A stretch of DNA of 64,000 nucleotides. Source: Georgenia thermotolerans. GTDB taxonomy: Bacteria; Actinomycetota; Actinomycetes; Actinomycetales; Actinomycetaceae. The stretch lies in assembly GCF_009193185.1 (NCBI RefSeq), contig NZ_VUKF01000004.1, forward strand, positions 1-64,000, read 5' to 3'. The translations under genes and the position numbers were made by a program. Each line of letters begins with the position of its first letter. Positions within the stretch are counted from its first letter, which is position 1. Shown here one piece after another: positions 34,351 through 42,434 of the stretch. The notes under the pieces were generated by a model, which saw nothing but the letters and a program-made list of their open reading frames with translations, was not told the origin of the DNA and made no database searches.

Positions 34351-34944
34351 TCAGCCGGCGTTGCGGGCGGCGCGGCGGCGGGCGAGCTCGTCCTCGACAC
34401 CTGGCAGGGGCTCGTCGTGCGCGCGCTCGGTGGGCAGCTGGGCCAGCTCCCCCTCGACCTCGCGCCACACGCGGCCGACCGCGATGCCGAAGACGCCCTG
34501 GCCGCCCTGGACGAGGTCGATGACCTCGTCGGCGGAGGTGCACTCGTACACGGAGGCGCCGTCGCTCATGAGGGTGATCTGCGCGAGGTCGTCGACGCCG
34601 CGCTCGTGCAGGTGCGTGATGGCCGTGCGGATCTGCTGCAGCGAGACCCCGGTGTCGAGGAGCCGCTTGACGACCTTCAGGACGAGGATGTCCCGGAAGC
34701 TGTAGAGGCGCTGGCTGCCCGAGCCCTTCGCGCCGCGGATGCTCGGCTCGACCAGGCCGGTGCGCGCCCAGTAGTCGAGCTGGCGGTAGGTGATGCCGGC
34801 GGCGCGACAGGCGGTCGGGCCCCGGTAGCCGGTGTCCTGGTCGAGGTCCGGCAGCGTGTCGCCGAACAGCATGCCCTGGGCGCGCTGGGGGACGCCGGGG
34901 ACGGCGTCGGCCGTCGCATCAGTGCCGCTCACAGGGATCTCCAT
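34351..34944 (-). CDS. MerR-family regulator (Rv1830-like)
   Basis: A 197-residue regulator. The MerR winged helix spans about 38-110, with GYRGPTACRAAGITYRQLDYWARTGLVEPS and RLYSFRDILVLKVVKRLLDTG. The C-terminal part is predicted helical with no metal-binding cysteines. The ATG at 34944 gives the usual short lead before QGMLF; ATG at 34986 or a GTG at 34968 in the same frame are possible. It heads the conserved set with DUF151, ftsR and garA. In M. tuberculosis Rv1830 occupies the same position. Confidence 0.88.
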   Translation of the reverse strand: MEIPVSGTDATADAVPGVPQRAQGMLFGDTLPDLDQDTGYRGPTACRAAGITYRQLDYWARTGLVEPSIRGAKGSGSQRLYSFRDILVLKVVKRLLDTGVSLQQIRTAITHLHERGVDDLAQITLMSDGASVYECTSADEVIDLVQGGQGVFGIAVGRVWREVEGELAQLPTERAHDEPLPGVEDELARRRAARNAG

Positions 34945-35141
34945 TCGTCGCTGTCCGTCGTCATTCACCGGAACCCCGCCCCCCATTGAGGATACTCGTG
35001 CCCGGCTTTCCGACGAGCCCCACGCTAGGGCCCGCCCCTGGGCAGGTCAACGAGGCTCGCCCGACGGAGAGTCGGTGTGTCGGACCCGGCGTGTCTGGAC
35101 CTCGACCTCAGGTTGAGCCGCATCGCTGCGGACCCCTTTCC

Positions 35142-35819
35142 TCAGGTTTCCTCGGGGCCCTCGCCGGGGTCTTCCGGCCCGGCGGTGTCCTCGCCCGAGC
35201 CGGCACCCTCGGACGCGTCGGGCGCCCGGTGGCGGGGGCCCTTCTCCGGGCCACCGGCCGGCCCGCCCGGCTCGGCCGGGCCCCCGGGGCTCTGGAAGTC
35301 CTCGGGCTCGACGCCTTCGAGGAAGGCGCGGAACTCCTCGAGGACCTCCGGCGAGGCCTCGGCGGCCGCAGGCGGCGTGCCGGAGGCGGCCCCGGCCTCG
35401 CGGGTCTCGGAGGCGTCCAGGCCGGCGTCCTCCACCGGCACCCCGGCCAGGGCCAGCAGGCTCTCCTCGCACAGCACCGGGCAGTGGGCGCGCAGCGCGA
35501 TCGCGATGGCGTCGGACGGGCGCGCGTCGACGACGGCCCCGTTCCCCAGCACCAGCTCGGCGTGGAAGATGCCGTGCAGCACGTGAGTGACGCGCACCTC
35601 CACGACGCGCACGCCGAGCTTGTCGAGGATGGACACGAGCAGGTCGTGGGTCAGCGGGCGCGGCGGGACGAGCCCGGCCTGGGCCGAGGCGATCGCGGCG
35701 CCCTCCCGCGGCCCGATGACGATGGGCAGGACGAGGTCGCCTCCCGGCTCGCCGAGCACGACGACCACCTCGTTGCCGGGCACGCTCACTCGCACGCCGA
35801 GGACCACCATCTCGCGCAT
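35142..35819 (-). CDS. bifunctional nuclease family protein (DUF151)
   Basis: A 225-residue protein. Residues 1-135 form the DUF151/BFN domain (LPIVIGPREGAAIASAQAG, PRPLTHDLL, VLHGIFHAELVL, VDARPSDAIAIALR). The rest is a Pro/Gly/Glu-rich tail, probably disordered. M. tuberculosis Rv1829 is the counterpart. The nuclease activity known from plant relatives is not established for bacterial members. The ATG at 35819 lies six bases from a TACCGT -10 box. Confidence 0.88.
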   Translation of the reverse strand: MREMVVLGVRVSVPGNEVVVVLGEPGGDLVLPIVIGPREGAAIASAQAGLVPPRPLTHDLLVSILDKLGVRVVEVRVTHVLHGIFHAELVLGNGAVVDARPSDAIAIALRAHCPVLCEESLLALAGVPVEDAGLDASETREAGAASGTPPAAAEASPEVLEEFRAFLEGVEPEDFQSPGGPAEPGGPAGGPEKGPRHRAPDASEGAGSGEDTAGPEDPGEGPEET

Positions 35820-35825
35820 GCGGCA

Positions 35826-35831
35826 ACGGTA
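35826..35831 (-). promoter_or_regulatory. -10 box (TACCGT), leaderless type
   Basis: On the minus strand TACCGT, then TGCCGC, then the ATG at 35819. Confidence 0.55.
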
Positions 35832-35877
35832 CGTCGCCCCGGGTCGGGCCGCGCCCGGAACCGCAGGGCCCGGAGGG

Positions 35878-36666
35878 TCAGCCCAGCTGGTCCACCGCGG
35901 TGCGCAGCAGCTCGGCGTGCAGGCGGGCGTAGAGCTCGGCGAGCTCGGCGGCCTGGGCGGCGCTGCGCTCGCGCGCCGCGCCGGAGCGCTGGGCCCGCAG
36001 CGGGGCGACCACCTGGTCGATGAGGTCGGCCTCCCGCTCGGCGCTGGTGCGCACGGTGCGCAGGTGGCGGGGGCTGAAGCCGTACCGGGCGAGGGCCAGC
36101 ACGGCCTGGACGACCTGCACTGCCCGGCCCGGAAAGCGGCCGCGGGTGTCGGCGAGGACGAGCCCGGCCTGCGCCATCTCGTCGACCTCGCTCTCGGTGG
36201 CGCCGGTCAGCTCGCAGATCTCCGCGACGCTCACCCGGGCCCCCGGGGCCGGGGCGACGAGCTCGCCGTCGCGCGTGACCACGCGCGCCCGGCCGGGCTG
36301 CTCGACCGTGCGGCCGGCGTCGAGGTCGGCGAGCTGCTCGCGGATGACGCGCAGGGGCAGGTAGCTGTCGCGCTGGGCGGTCAGGGCGTAGCGGATCCGC
36401 TCGGTGTCCGCCCGGGAGTACATCCGGTAGCCGGACCCGCTGCGCTGCGGCGTGACCAGCCCCTGCTCCTCCAGGAATCGCAGCTTGGAGATGGTCACCG
36501 CCGGGAACTCCGGCTTGAGCGCGGCCAGCACGCCGCCGATGCTCATGGACGGCTCGTGGGAGACCCCGGGCGGCCAGGAGACCGGGCCGTCGTGCCCCTC
36601 GCTCGTGCCCTGCTCCGCCGCGTCGTCGGGCTCGCGCGCCTGGCGGCGCTGCGCGGCGGGGCTCAC
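35878..36666 (-). CDS. ftsR: MerR-family cell division regulator FtsR
   Basis: A 262-residue MerR protein. A disordered lead of about 40 residues is followed by the winged helix (about 42-110, SIGGVLAALKPEFPAVTISKLRFLEEQGLV, RMYSRADTERIRYAL) and a second helical domain with SVAEICELTGATESEVDEMAQAGL, typical of the Rv1828/FtsR group. In Corynebacterium glutamicum FtsR activates ftsZ. The GTG start overlaps the garA stop (GTGA). Confidence 0.88.
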   Translation of the reverse strand: MSPAAQRRQAREPDDAAEQGTSEGHDGPVSWPPGVSHEPSMSIGGVLAALKPEFPAVTISKLRFLEEQGLVTPQRSGSGYRMYSRADTERIRYALTAQRDSYLPLRVIREQLADLDAGRTVEQPGRARVVTRDGELVAPAPGARVSVAEICELTGATESEVDEMAQAGLVLADTRGRFPGRAVQVVQAVLALARYGFSPRHLRTVRTSAEREADLIDQVVAPLRAQRSGAARERSAAQAAELAELYARLHAELLRTAVDQLG

Positions 36667-37142
36667 CTGGCGTCCGCGCCCGCCGCCGGCCTCGCGCCCC
36701 GCTTGGGACTCGGGTGGTAGGTGAGGCGGTACTTGCCGATCTGCACCTCGTCGCCGGCGCGCAGGGTGACGGAGTCGATCCGCTCCCGGTTGACGTAGGT
36801 GCCGTTGAGGCTGCCGACGTCGCGCACGGCGAACCCGCCGCCCTCGACCGCGAGGAACTCGGCGTGCTTGCGCGAGACGGTGACGTCGTCGAGGAAGATG
36901 TCCGAGCTGGGGTGCCGGCCGGCGGTGGTGCGCTCGGCGTCGAGGAGGAAGCGCGCGCCGGCGTTCGGGCCGCGCTGGACGATCAGCAGCGCCGACGCCG
37001 GCGGCAGGGCCTCGACGGCGGCGGCGTCGTCGACGCCCATCCCCTGAGCCGTCAGCTCGGTGTCGGCCTCGTAGCCCACCGCGCCGAAGCGGGCGGTGCT
37101 GGTGACATCCGGGCGGTCGGGCTGCTCCGGGGTGCTGGTCAT
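36663..37142 (-). CDS. garA: FHA-domain metabolic regulator (GarA/OdhI)
   Basis: A 159-residue protein with a C-terminal FHA domain (about 65-150; TTAGRHPSSDIFLDDVTVSRKHAEF and GSLNGTYVNRERID, the phosphothreonine-binding residues). GarA/OdhI binds and inhibits 2-oxoglutarate dehydrogenase and acts on glutamate enzymes; phosphorylation by PknB/PknG-type kinases at an N-terminal ETTS motif switches it off. Here the N-terminus reads PDVTSTARFGA instead of an ETTS motif, so the switch site is not obvious. The ATG at 37142 has AGGAGG nine bases ahead. Confidence 0.9.
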   Translation of the reverse strand: MTSTPEQPDRPDVTSTARFGAVGYEADTELTAQGMGVDDAAAVEALPPASALLIVQRGPNAGARFLLDAERTTAGRHPSSDIFLDDVTVSRKHAEFLAVEGGGFAVRDVGSLNGTYVNRERIDSVTLRAGDEVQIGKYRLTYHPSPKRGARPAAGADAR

Positions 37143-37244
37143 CTGCCTGCCTCCTGGGGTCGCGCGGAAGGGGCGCACTCGGTCACGCCCGCTGTTGCTG
37201 GTGTCCACTCTAGAGGTCAAGGCGCCGCTGACGGCACCGCGACC

Positions 37245-38543
37245 TCAGCCGTTGTCCTTCGACGGGGCCGGCGTGGCGTGCTTGGGGGCCTCGAGCTCGC
37301 GCACGGCGGTGATCTGAAGATCGTCCGACTCGGTCATCTGGGCCCGGCCGCCGGCGTTGCGCACGGAGGCGAGGGCGCCGCCCGGGATGTCGAGGGCGAC
37401 CGAGATGGTGTGGGGGTCGCCGATGGCGGTCCACTCGTAGGGCGGGCGCACCGTGGTGCCGTCGACGACGACGCCCTCGCCCGAGGCGTCGAGGATCCAG
37501 CTGCTGGCCGTCAGCCGCTGCCCGGACAGCTCCACCGCCTCGGCGCCGGCGTTGCGCAGCTCCTCGAGGATCTTCACGAGCGTCTGGGCGCGGACCTCGC
37601 CCGCGGGGTCCTGGATCGTCACCCGCACCCCCGGCCCCTGGACGGGCAGGGTGCCGGCGAGGACGCCCTGCACCCGCGCCTGCTCGGCCGCCGCCTTCGC
37701 CGCGGCCTCGCGCGAGCTGGTGCTGGAGCGGAGCTCGGCGAGGTCGGACCGCAGCTGCTCCTGCTCCTGGTCGAGCTCGTGGTTGCGGCGGGTGAGCTCG
37801 TCGAGGAGCCGGACGAGGTCGTCCTGGCGCATGCCGGACAGCGCGTCGTCGTGGGTCTGGCGGATCTGGGTCACGACACCGAAGCCCAGCGCCGCGCAGA
37901 GCACGGCCACGAGCAGGTGCCTGGCGCTCGCCCGGGGCCGGAGCAGGTCGCGCCAGCCGGACCCGGGCCTCGTCGGGCCCGCCGACGGCGCCGCCTCCTC
38001 GCGAGGAGCGGGCGCGGGCGTGCCCGCCTCCGGCGCCTCGGCGCGGGCCGGCGTCTTCTGGGTGCCGTTCGCCGGCGCCTGCTCGCGCGCCGCAGGCTTC
38101 TGGGTGGCCACGGGGGGCGTTTTCTTGCCCGGGGGCGCCTGCTCGCCTGCCGGCGGCGCCTCCTCGCGCACCGGGGGCGTCTCCTCGCCGACGGGGCCCG
38201 CCTCCTTGGTCGCCGGGACTGCGGTCTCGGGCGGCTCGGTGGCCTTGCCGTCGGGCGCGAGCGCCTCCGTGCCGCGGGAGAGCGCCTCCTCGGGCGGCTC
38301 GGTGGCGTTCCTAGCAGCAGCGGGCGGCGCCGTGACCGCTTCGGGGGCCTCCTTCGTGGTCCCGGCGCCCTTGTCGCGCGCCGGGGACGCGCCCTTGCCT
38401 CGCGCCGGCCGCTTCTTGGGCTGCGCGGGCTTCTTGCCACCCGACGCCTTTCCCGCGGATGCCGCCTTGCCCGCCGGACGTGGCGAGCTGGCGGAGGCGG
38501 ACGGGCGGGTGGTGCCGTTCTGCTCGGAAGGGGTCATGCTCAC
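37245..38543 (-). CDS. DUF881 membrane protein with long low-complexity tail
   Basis: A 432-residue protein. Residues 1-200 are a Lys/Pro/Ala/Glu-rich cytoplasmic segment with many APP-type repeats. One membrane helix (about 208-226) is followed by a coiled coil (LDELTRRNHELDQEQEQLRSDL) and the DUF881 domain (about 275-410). It matches M. tuberculosis Rv1825. DUF881 proteins flank the small basic protein in many actinobacteria; a link to the cell envelope or division is only inferred. The GTG start overlaps the sbp stop. Confidence 0.85.
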   Translation of the reverse strand: MSMTPSEQNGTTRPSASASSPRPAGKAASAGKASGGKKPAQPKKRPARGKGASPARDKGAGTTKEAPEAVTAPPAAARNATEPPEEALSRGTEALAPDGKATEPPETAVPATKEAGPVGEETPPVREEAPPAGEQAPPGKKTPPVATQKPAAREQAPANGTQKTPARAEAPEAGTPAPAPREEAAPSAGPTRPGSGWRDLLRPRASARHLLVAVLCAALGFGVVTQIRQTHDDALSGMRQDDLVRLLDELTRRNHELDQEQEQLRSDLAELRSSTSSREAAAKAAAEQARVQGVLAGTLPVQGPGVRVTIQDPAGEVRAQTLVKILEELRNAGAEAVELSGQRLTASSWILDASGEGVVVDGTTVRPPYEWTAIGDPHTISVALDIPGGALASVRNAGGRAQMTESDDLQITAVRELEAPKHATPAPSKDNG

Positions 38544-38872
38544 GCCCGGAAGATGTGCCGGCGGATGGAGGCGGCGTTGGAGAAGATCCGGATGCCGAGG
38601 ACGACCACGACCGCCGTCGACAGCTGCGTGCCCACGCCCAGCTGGTCGCCGAGGAAGACGATGAACGCGGCGATGAGCACGTTGAAGACGAACGAGACGA
38701 CGAAGACGCGGTCGTCGAAGACGCCGTCGAGGCGGGCGCGGACGGCGCCGAACAGCGCGTCGAGCGCGGCGATGAGGGCGATGGGCAGGTAGGGCTGCAG
38801 GCCCACGGGCACGGTCGGCTCGAGCAGGATCCCCGCAACGACTCCGATCACGAGACCGATGACGGCCAGCAT
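38540..38872 (-). CDS. sbp: small basic protein (DUF1290)
   Basis: A 110-residue membrane protein with three predicted helices (about 1-18, 25-45 and 55-100 region), matching the Sbp family (LPIALIAALDALFGAVRARL, GTQLSTAVVVVLGIRIFSNAASIRRHIF). In Bacillus and actinobacteria it lies near cell division genes, but its role is unknown. It overlaps both neighbours: TGATG with the upstream DUF881 gene and GTGA with the downstream one. Confidence 0.9.
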   Translation of the reverse strand: MLAVIGLVIGVVAGILLEPTVPVGLQPYLPIALIAALDALFGAVRARLDGVFDDRVFVVSFVFNVLIAAFIVFLGDQLGVGTQLSTAVVVVLGIRIFSNAASIRRHIFRA

Positions 38873-39876
38873 CAGCTCACCTCTTCCTGCGGCGCCGGCC
38901 CGGTGCCGTGCTCGCCGTCGAACCCTGGCACACCGGGGCCCGCCGGTGCGACTTTCGCTCGGTCCTCGACCGGAACAGCGGCGTGGAGGGAGCGGGCCTG
39001 GCGGCCGGCGAGCTCGAGGTCCTTGGCCCGCCGGATCTCGACGCTGATGTCGTACGTCTCGCGCAGCACGCTCAGGTGCGTGGCCGCCGACGTGCGAGAC
39101 AGCTTGGTCTGCAGGGCGTTGGGGTCGCCGATGACCTCGATGCGGTACGGCGACACGATCGGCTCGAGGTTGACCAGGACCGCCTGCCCCGCCATCCGGA
39201 CGGCACTCGTCATGCCCAGCCGCTGGCCGTTGATGGCGATGGCCTCGGCGCCGGAGGCCCACAGCGCGTTGACGACCACCTGCAGGTCGATGTCCTTCAC
39301 GCGCTGGTCGTCGCTGCCTGGCTCGTCCCGCTGCGCGGCGGCCGAGTCGGTGAGCTCGACGACGATGCCCTCCCCGTGCACCGGCGTCTGGCCCGAGACG
39401 ATCCCCAGCTCCTCGGCATGCTCGAGCACGGCCTCGTCGACCCCGGCCAGCGCGTCGCGCTGGAGCCGTTCGACCTCGGCGAGCGCCCGGTCGTTCTCCG
39501 CGCTCAGCGCGTCGCCCTCCGCCCGGCGCTGCCCGATCTCCTCGACGAGCAGGCTGCGCGCGCTGTCGGTCTGGACCTGCGGCCGCAGCTCCCGGGCCGA
39601 CCAGACCGCGCCCGCGCCGATGACGGCGCACGCCGCCACCACCGCGACGCGCCGCCACCCGCTCGACGGGGCACTCTGCTGGCTGCCCTTGGCCCTCTCC
39701 GCCCACTGGCGGTAGCCGGCGTCGAGGGGGTTGTCGAGCACCTCACGCAACAGGGACATGGACTCGTCGGGCCGGCGGGGGCGCGCGGCGGCGGGCGTCG
39801 GCGCGCCGATTCCCCGCGCGTCGTCCTGTGCGCTGGCGCCGCCGGGGGTGCGGGCGCCGTCGTTCGTCCGGGTCAT
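38872..39876 (-). CDS. DUF881 membrane protein
   Basis: A 334-residue protein: disordered lead, one membrane helix (about 76-93), a coiled coil (GQRRAEGDALSAENDRALAEVERLQRD) and the DUF881 domain (about 150-295). It corresponds to M. tuberculosis Rv1823. It is the second DUF881 member in this operon and lacks the long basic tail of the other. Its ATG overlaps the pgsA stop (ATGA). Confidence 0.87.
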   Translation of the reverse strand: MTRTNDGARTPGGASAQDDARGIGAPTPAAARPRRPDESMSLLREVLDNPLDAGYRQWAERAKGSQQSAPSSGWRRVAVVAACAVIGAGAVWSARELRPQVQTDSARSLLVEEIGQRRAEGDALSAENDRALAEVERLQRDALAGVDEAVLEHAEELGIVSGQTPVHGEGIVVELTDSAAAQRDEPGSDDQRVKDIDLQVVVNALWASGAEAIAINGQRLGMTSAVRMAGQAVLVNLEPIVSPYRIEVIGDPNALQTKLSRTSAATHLSVLRETYDISVEIRRAKDLELAGRQARSLHAAVPVEDRAKVAPAGPGVPGFDGEHGTGPAPQEEVS

Positions 39877-40487
39877 CGGGCGGCTTCCTCCTGCCGGTCC
39901 GCCCGCACGATGCGCACCACCTGCTCGACGTACAGCACGGCGGCGAACCAGTACAGCCCGACCCCCCACAGGGCGCTGGCCCATCCGAACGTCCACGCCA
40001 CCGTGCCGACGACGCCGGGGACGTTGGCGAGGAGGAGCAGCGGGAAGGCGTACATGAGCGCGAAGGTGCCCGCCTTGCCGGCCAGGTGCACCGGGAGGGG
40101 GCCGTAGCCGTGACGCACGAGGATCGGCAGGGTGCCGGCCAGCACGAGCTCGCGGGCGGCGATGACGACGACGAGCCACCACGGGACGAGGTCCCGCCAG
40201 CCCAGCCCGACCAGGGTGACGAAGATGTACAGCCGGTCGGCGGCGGGGTCGAGCAGCTGGCCCAGCCGGCTGGTCTGGTGGAAGCGGCGGGCGATGACGC
40301 CGTCGAGCCAGTCGCTGGCGCCGGCGACGACGAGCACGATGAGCGCCGCGAGGTCGCGCTCGGTGAAGATCAGGACGCCGAACACGGGCACGAGCAGCAG
40401 GCGGGTGCCGGAGATCACGTTAGGCAGGGTCCAGATCCGCCCCGAGGGCGCCGTCGGCGCGGTGGGGTCCTCTGCCTGCGTGCTCAC
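39873..40487 (-). CDS. pgsA: CDP-alcohol phosphatidyltransferase (PgsA-like)
   Basis: A 204-residue membrane enzyme with about five helices. The CDP-alcohol motif D-x2-D-G-x2-A-R-x8-G-x3-D-x3-D is complete in SDWLDGVIARRF followed by GQLLDPAADR. It joins CDP-diacylglycerol to an alcohol acceptor, probably glycerol 3-phosphate (phosphatidylglycerophosphate). M. tuberculosis Rv1822 (pgsA2) starts the same operon. The GTG start lies six bases after a TACCCT -10 box; five genes to garA/ftsR then overlap or nearly so. Confidence 0.88.
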   Translation of the reverse strand: MSTQAEDPTAPTAPSGRIWTLPNVISGTRLLLVPVFGVLIFTERDLAALIVLVVAGASDWLDGVIARRFHQTSRLGQLLDPAADRLYIFVTLVGLGWRDLVPWWLVVVIAARELVLAGTLPILVRHGYGPLPVHLAGKAGTFALMYAFPLLLLANVPGVVGTVAWTFGWASALWGVGLYWFAAVLYVEQVVRIVRADRQEEAAR

Positions 40488-40493
40488 CGCCCC

Positions 40494-40499
40494 AGGGTA
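40494..40499 (-). promoter_or_regulatory. -10 box (TACCCT), leaderless type
   Basis: On the minus strand TACCCT, six bases, then the GTG start of pgsA. Confidence 0.55.
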
Positions 40500-40615
40500 C
40501 GCAGGCCCCGCCCGCCCTGAGTGCAGCGTCCGGGCGCGACATGCGCCACGCCGTCCTGCCGGCGGCCCGGAGCGGCCACGACGCCCCGCCACATCGCACG
40601 TGCCACTCTTGGGTC

Positions 40616-41215
40616 GTGCTCGAGCTGCTCACCGGGTCCGGCCTGGCGATGGCCGCCGGTCTCAACGCCTACGTGCCCCTCCTGGCCCTGGGGCTGCTCT
40701 CCCGGTTCACCGGGCTGCTCGCCCTGCCCGAGGGGTGGCAGTGGCTGCAGAGCGACGTCGCCCTCGTCGTGCTCGGCGTCCTCCTCCTCGTGGAGGTCGT
40801 CGCGGACAAGGTCCCGGCGGTCGACAGCGTCAACGACGTCCTGCAGACGGTGGTGCGCCCGGCCTCCGGCGGGCTGGTGCTGGCGGCCGGCTCGGCCTCC
40901 CAGACGCTGACCGTCACCGACCCCGCGGCGATGGAGGGGTGGCGCTGGGTGCCGGTCGTGCTCGGGGTGCTGCTCGCGCTGGTCACCCACGGCACGAAGG
41001 CGCTGGCGCGCCCGGCGGTGAACGCCACCACCGCCGGCGCCGGGGCGCCGGTGGTCTCGACGCTCGAGGACGTCTCCGCCGTGGCCCTCGTCCTCGTCTC
41101 GGTGCTGCTGCCGGTCGCCGTCGCCGTGCTGGCCGTGGCCGTCCTGGCGCTCCTCGTGCTGGCCGTGCGACGTGGGCTGACGCGCCGGCGAGAGCGGCTC
41201 GCGGCGGCGCCATAG
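40616..41215 (+). CDS. DUF4126 membrane protein
   Basis: A 199-residue protein with five or six hydrophobic helices. GLAMAAGLNAYVPLLALGLLSR and VVADKVPAVDSVNDVLQTVVRP are typical of DUF4126. The gap between the last pair of helices carries THGTKALARPAVNATTAG, also conserved. The function is unknown. The GTG at 40616 is six bases from a weak CACTCT -10 box; a longer in-frame ORF begins at 40541 but has no start signal. Confidence 0.8.
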   Translation: MLELLTGSGLAMAAGLNAYVPLLALGLLSRFTGLLALPEGWQWLQSDVALVVLGVLLLVEVVADKVPAVDSVNDVLQTVVRPASGGLVLAAGSASQTLTVTDPAAMEGWRWVPVVLGVLLALVTHGTKALARPAVNATTAGAGAPVVSTLEDVSAVALVLVSVLLPVAVAVLAVAVLALLVLAVRRGLTRRRERLAAAP

Positions 41216-41218
41216 GGT
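41213..41218 (+). promoter_or_regulatory. -10 box (TAGGGT), near-leaderless
   Basis: TAGGGT overlaps the stop codon of the DUF4126 gene and lies eight bases before the ATG at 41227. Confidence 0.5.
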
Positions 41219-41226
41219 TGCGACCC

Positions 41227-42225
41227 ATGACACAGATGCGTTTCGGACTCTTCCTTCCCCAAGGGTGGCGGCTCGACCTCGTCGGCATCGACGACTCCCA
41301 GCACTGGCCCACCATGCGCTCTCTCGCCCGGCGGGCCGACGCCGGGGACCTGTGGGAGTCGGTGTGGGTCTACGACCACTTCCACACCACGCCGGTGGCG
41401 ACCGAGGAGGCCACCCACGAGGCGTGGTCGCTCATGGCGGCGCTGGGCGCCAGCACCGACCGGGTGCGGCTGGGCCAGATGTGCACGTGCATGAGCTACC
41501 GCAACCCCATGTACCTCGCGAAGGTCGCCGCCACGGTGGACCACATCAGCGGCGGCCGGCTGGAGATGGGCATCGGCGCGGGCTGGTACGAGCACGAGTG
41601 GCGCGCCTACGGCTACGGCTTCCCCCGGGCCGGGGAGCGGCTGGCGCGGCTGCGCGAGGGGCTGGAGATCTTCGAGCAGGCCTGGCGCGAGGGCGAGGCC
41701 ACCTTCCACGGCGAGCACTACGACGTCGACGGCGCCATCTGCCGGCCGCTGCCCCTCCAGCCCGGCGGGGTGCCCATCTGGGTGGCCGGCGGCGGGGAGA
41801 AGGTCACGCTGCGGATCGCCGCCAAGCACGCCCGGTACACCAACTTCGACGGCACCCTCGAGGGCTTCATCCGCAAGAGCGAGATCCTGCGCCAGCACTG
41901 CGCGGAGGTCGGCACCGACTTCGACCAGATCACCCGCTCGGCCAACTACAACGTCACCATCGGCCGGGACGAGGCGGAGGTCGCCGACCGGCTCGAGCGC
42001 CTCCGCGCCCGGCTCAGCGCCTTCATGGGCGAGGACGACGTCGAGCGGCAGATCCGCGGCTTCAAGGACCTGCCCGCCTACGGCACGCCCGAGCAGATCG
42101 TCGAGAAGCTCACGGCCCTCCGGGAGGCGGGCATGACGTACGGGATCTTCTACTTCCCCGACGCCGCCTACGACACGGAGAGCATCGAGCTGTTCGAGCG
42201 CGAGGTCATCCCCGCGCTGATGTGA
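41227..42225 (+). CDS. LLM-class flavin-dependent oxidoreductase (F420-type)
   Basis: A 332-residue TIM-barrel enzyme of the luciferase-like group. MRFGLFLPQGWRLDLVG, WVYDHFHTTP, TDRVRLGQMCTCMSYRNP, HISGGRLEMGIGAGWYEHEWRAYGY and VPIWVAGGGEKVTLRIAAKHA are typical of the F420-linked branch in actinobacteria. The substrate is not predictable. A second member lies at 59899. The TAGGGT -10 box gives almost no leader. Confidence 0.87.
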   Translation: MTQMRFGLFLPQGWRLDLVGIDDSQHWPTMRSLARRADAGDLWESVWVYDHFHTTPVATEEATHEAWSLMAALGASTDRVRLGQMCTCMSYRNPMYLAKVAATVDHISGGRLEMGIGAGWYEHEWRAYGYGFPRAGERLARLREGLEIFEQAWREGEATFHGEHYDVDGAICRPLPLQPGGVPIWVAGGGEKVTLRIAAKHARYTNFDGTLEGFIRKSEILRQHCAEVGTDFDQITRSANYNVTIGRDEAEVADRLERLRARLSAFMGEDDVERQIRGFKDLPAYGTPEQIVEKLTALREAGMTYGIFYFPDAAYDTESIELFEREVIPALM

Positions 42226-42294
42226 GCCGGTGTGCGCGCTCGTCGCGGCCGCGGGCCTGCCCGCCACCTCCGCGGAGCGCCGACACGCGGGGTC

Positions 42295-42332
42295 GCGGTG
42301 AACTCGTACTCCCGGAAGTACGAGTTCACCGC
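42295..42332. repeat. 38-bp palindrome 1
   Basis: The two 19-base halves are complementary except for one base pair near the centre, with no spacer. The core is GTGAACTCGTACT and its complement. It lies between convergent genes. Confidence 0.9.
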
Positions 42333-42340
42333 CCGAGCAC

Positions 42341-42378
42341 GAGTCCACCGCCGGAGCACGTGCTCCGGCGGTGGACTC
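42341..42378. repeat. 38-bp palindrome 2
   Basis: GAGTCCACCGCCGGAGCAC is followed at once by its perfect complement; same length as palindrome 1 and only 8 bases from it, but a different sequence. Confidence 0.95.
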
Positions 42379-42434
42379 ACGTGCCGCCGCGCTAGCGGTC
42401 CGGGGGCTGGTGCCGCCGCGGCAGGCACACGGTG

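Noticed and set aside
35106-35149. Repeat CCTCAGGTT near the DUF151 stop as another stop-codon echo
   Set aside because: Only nine bases match, which could be chance.
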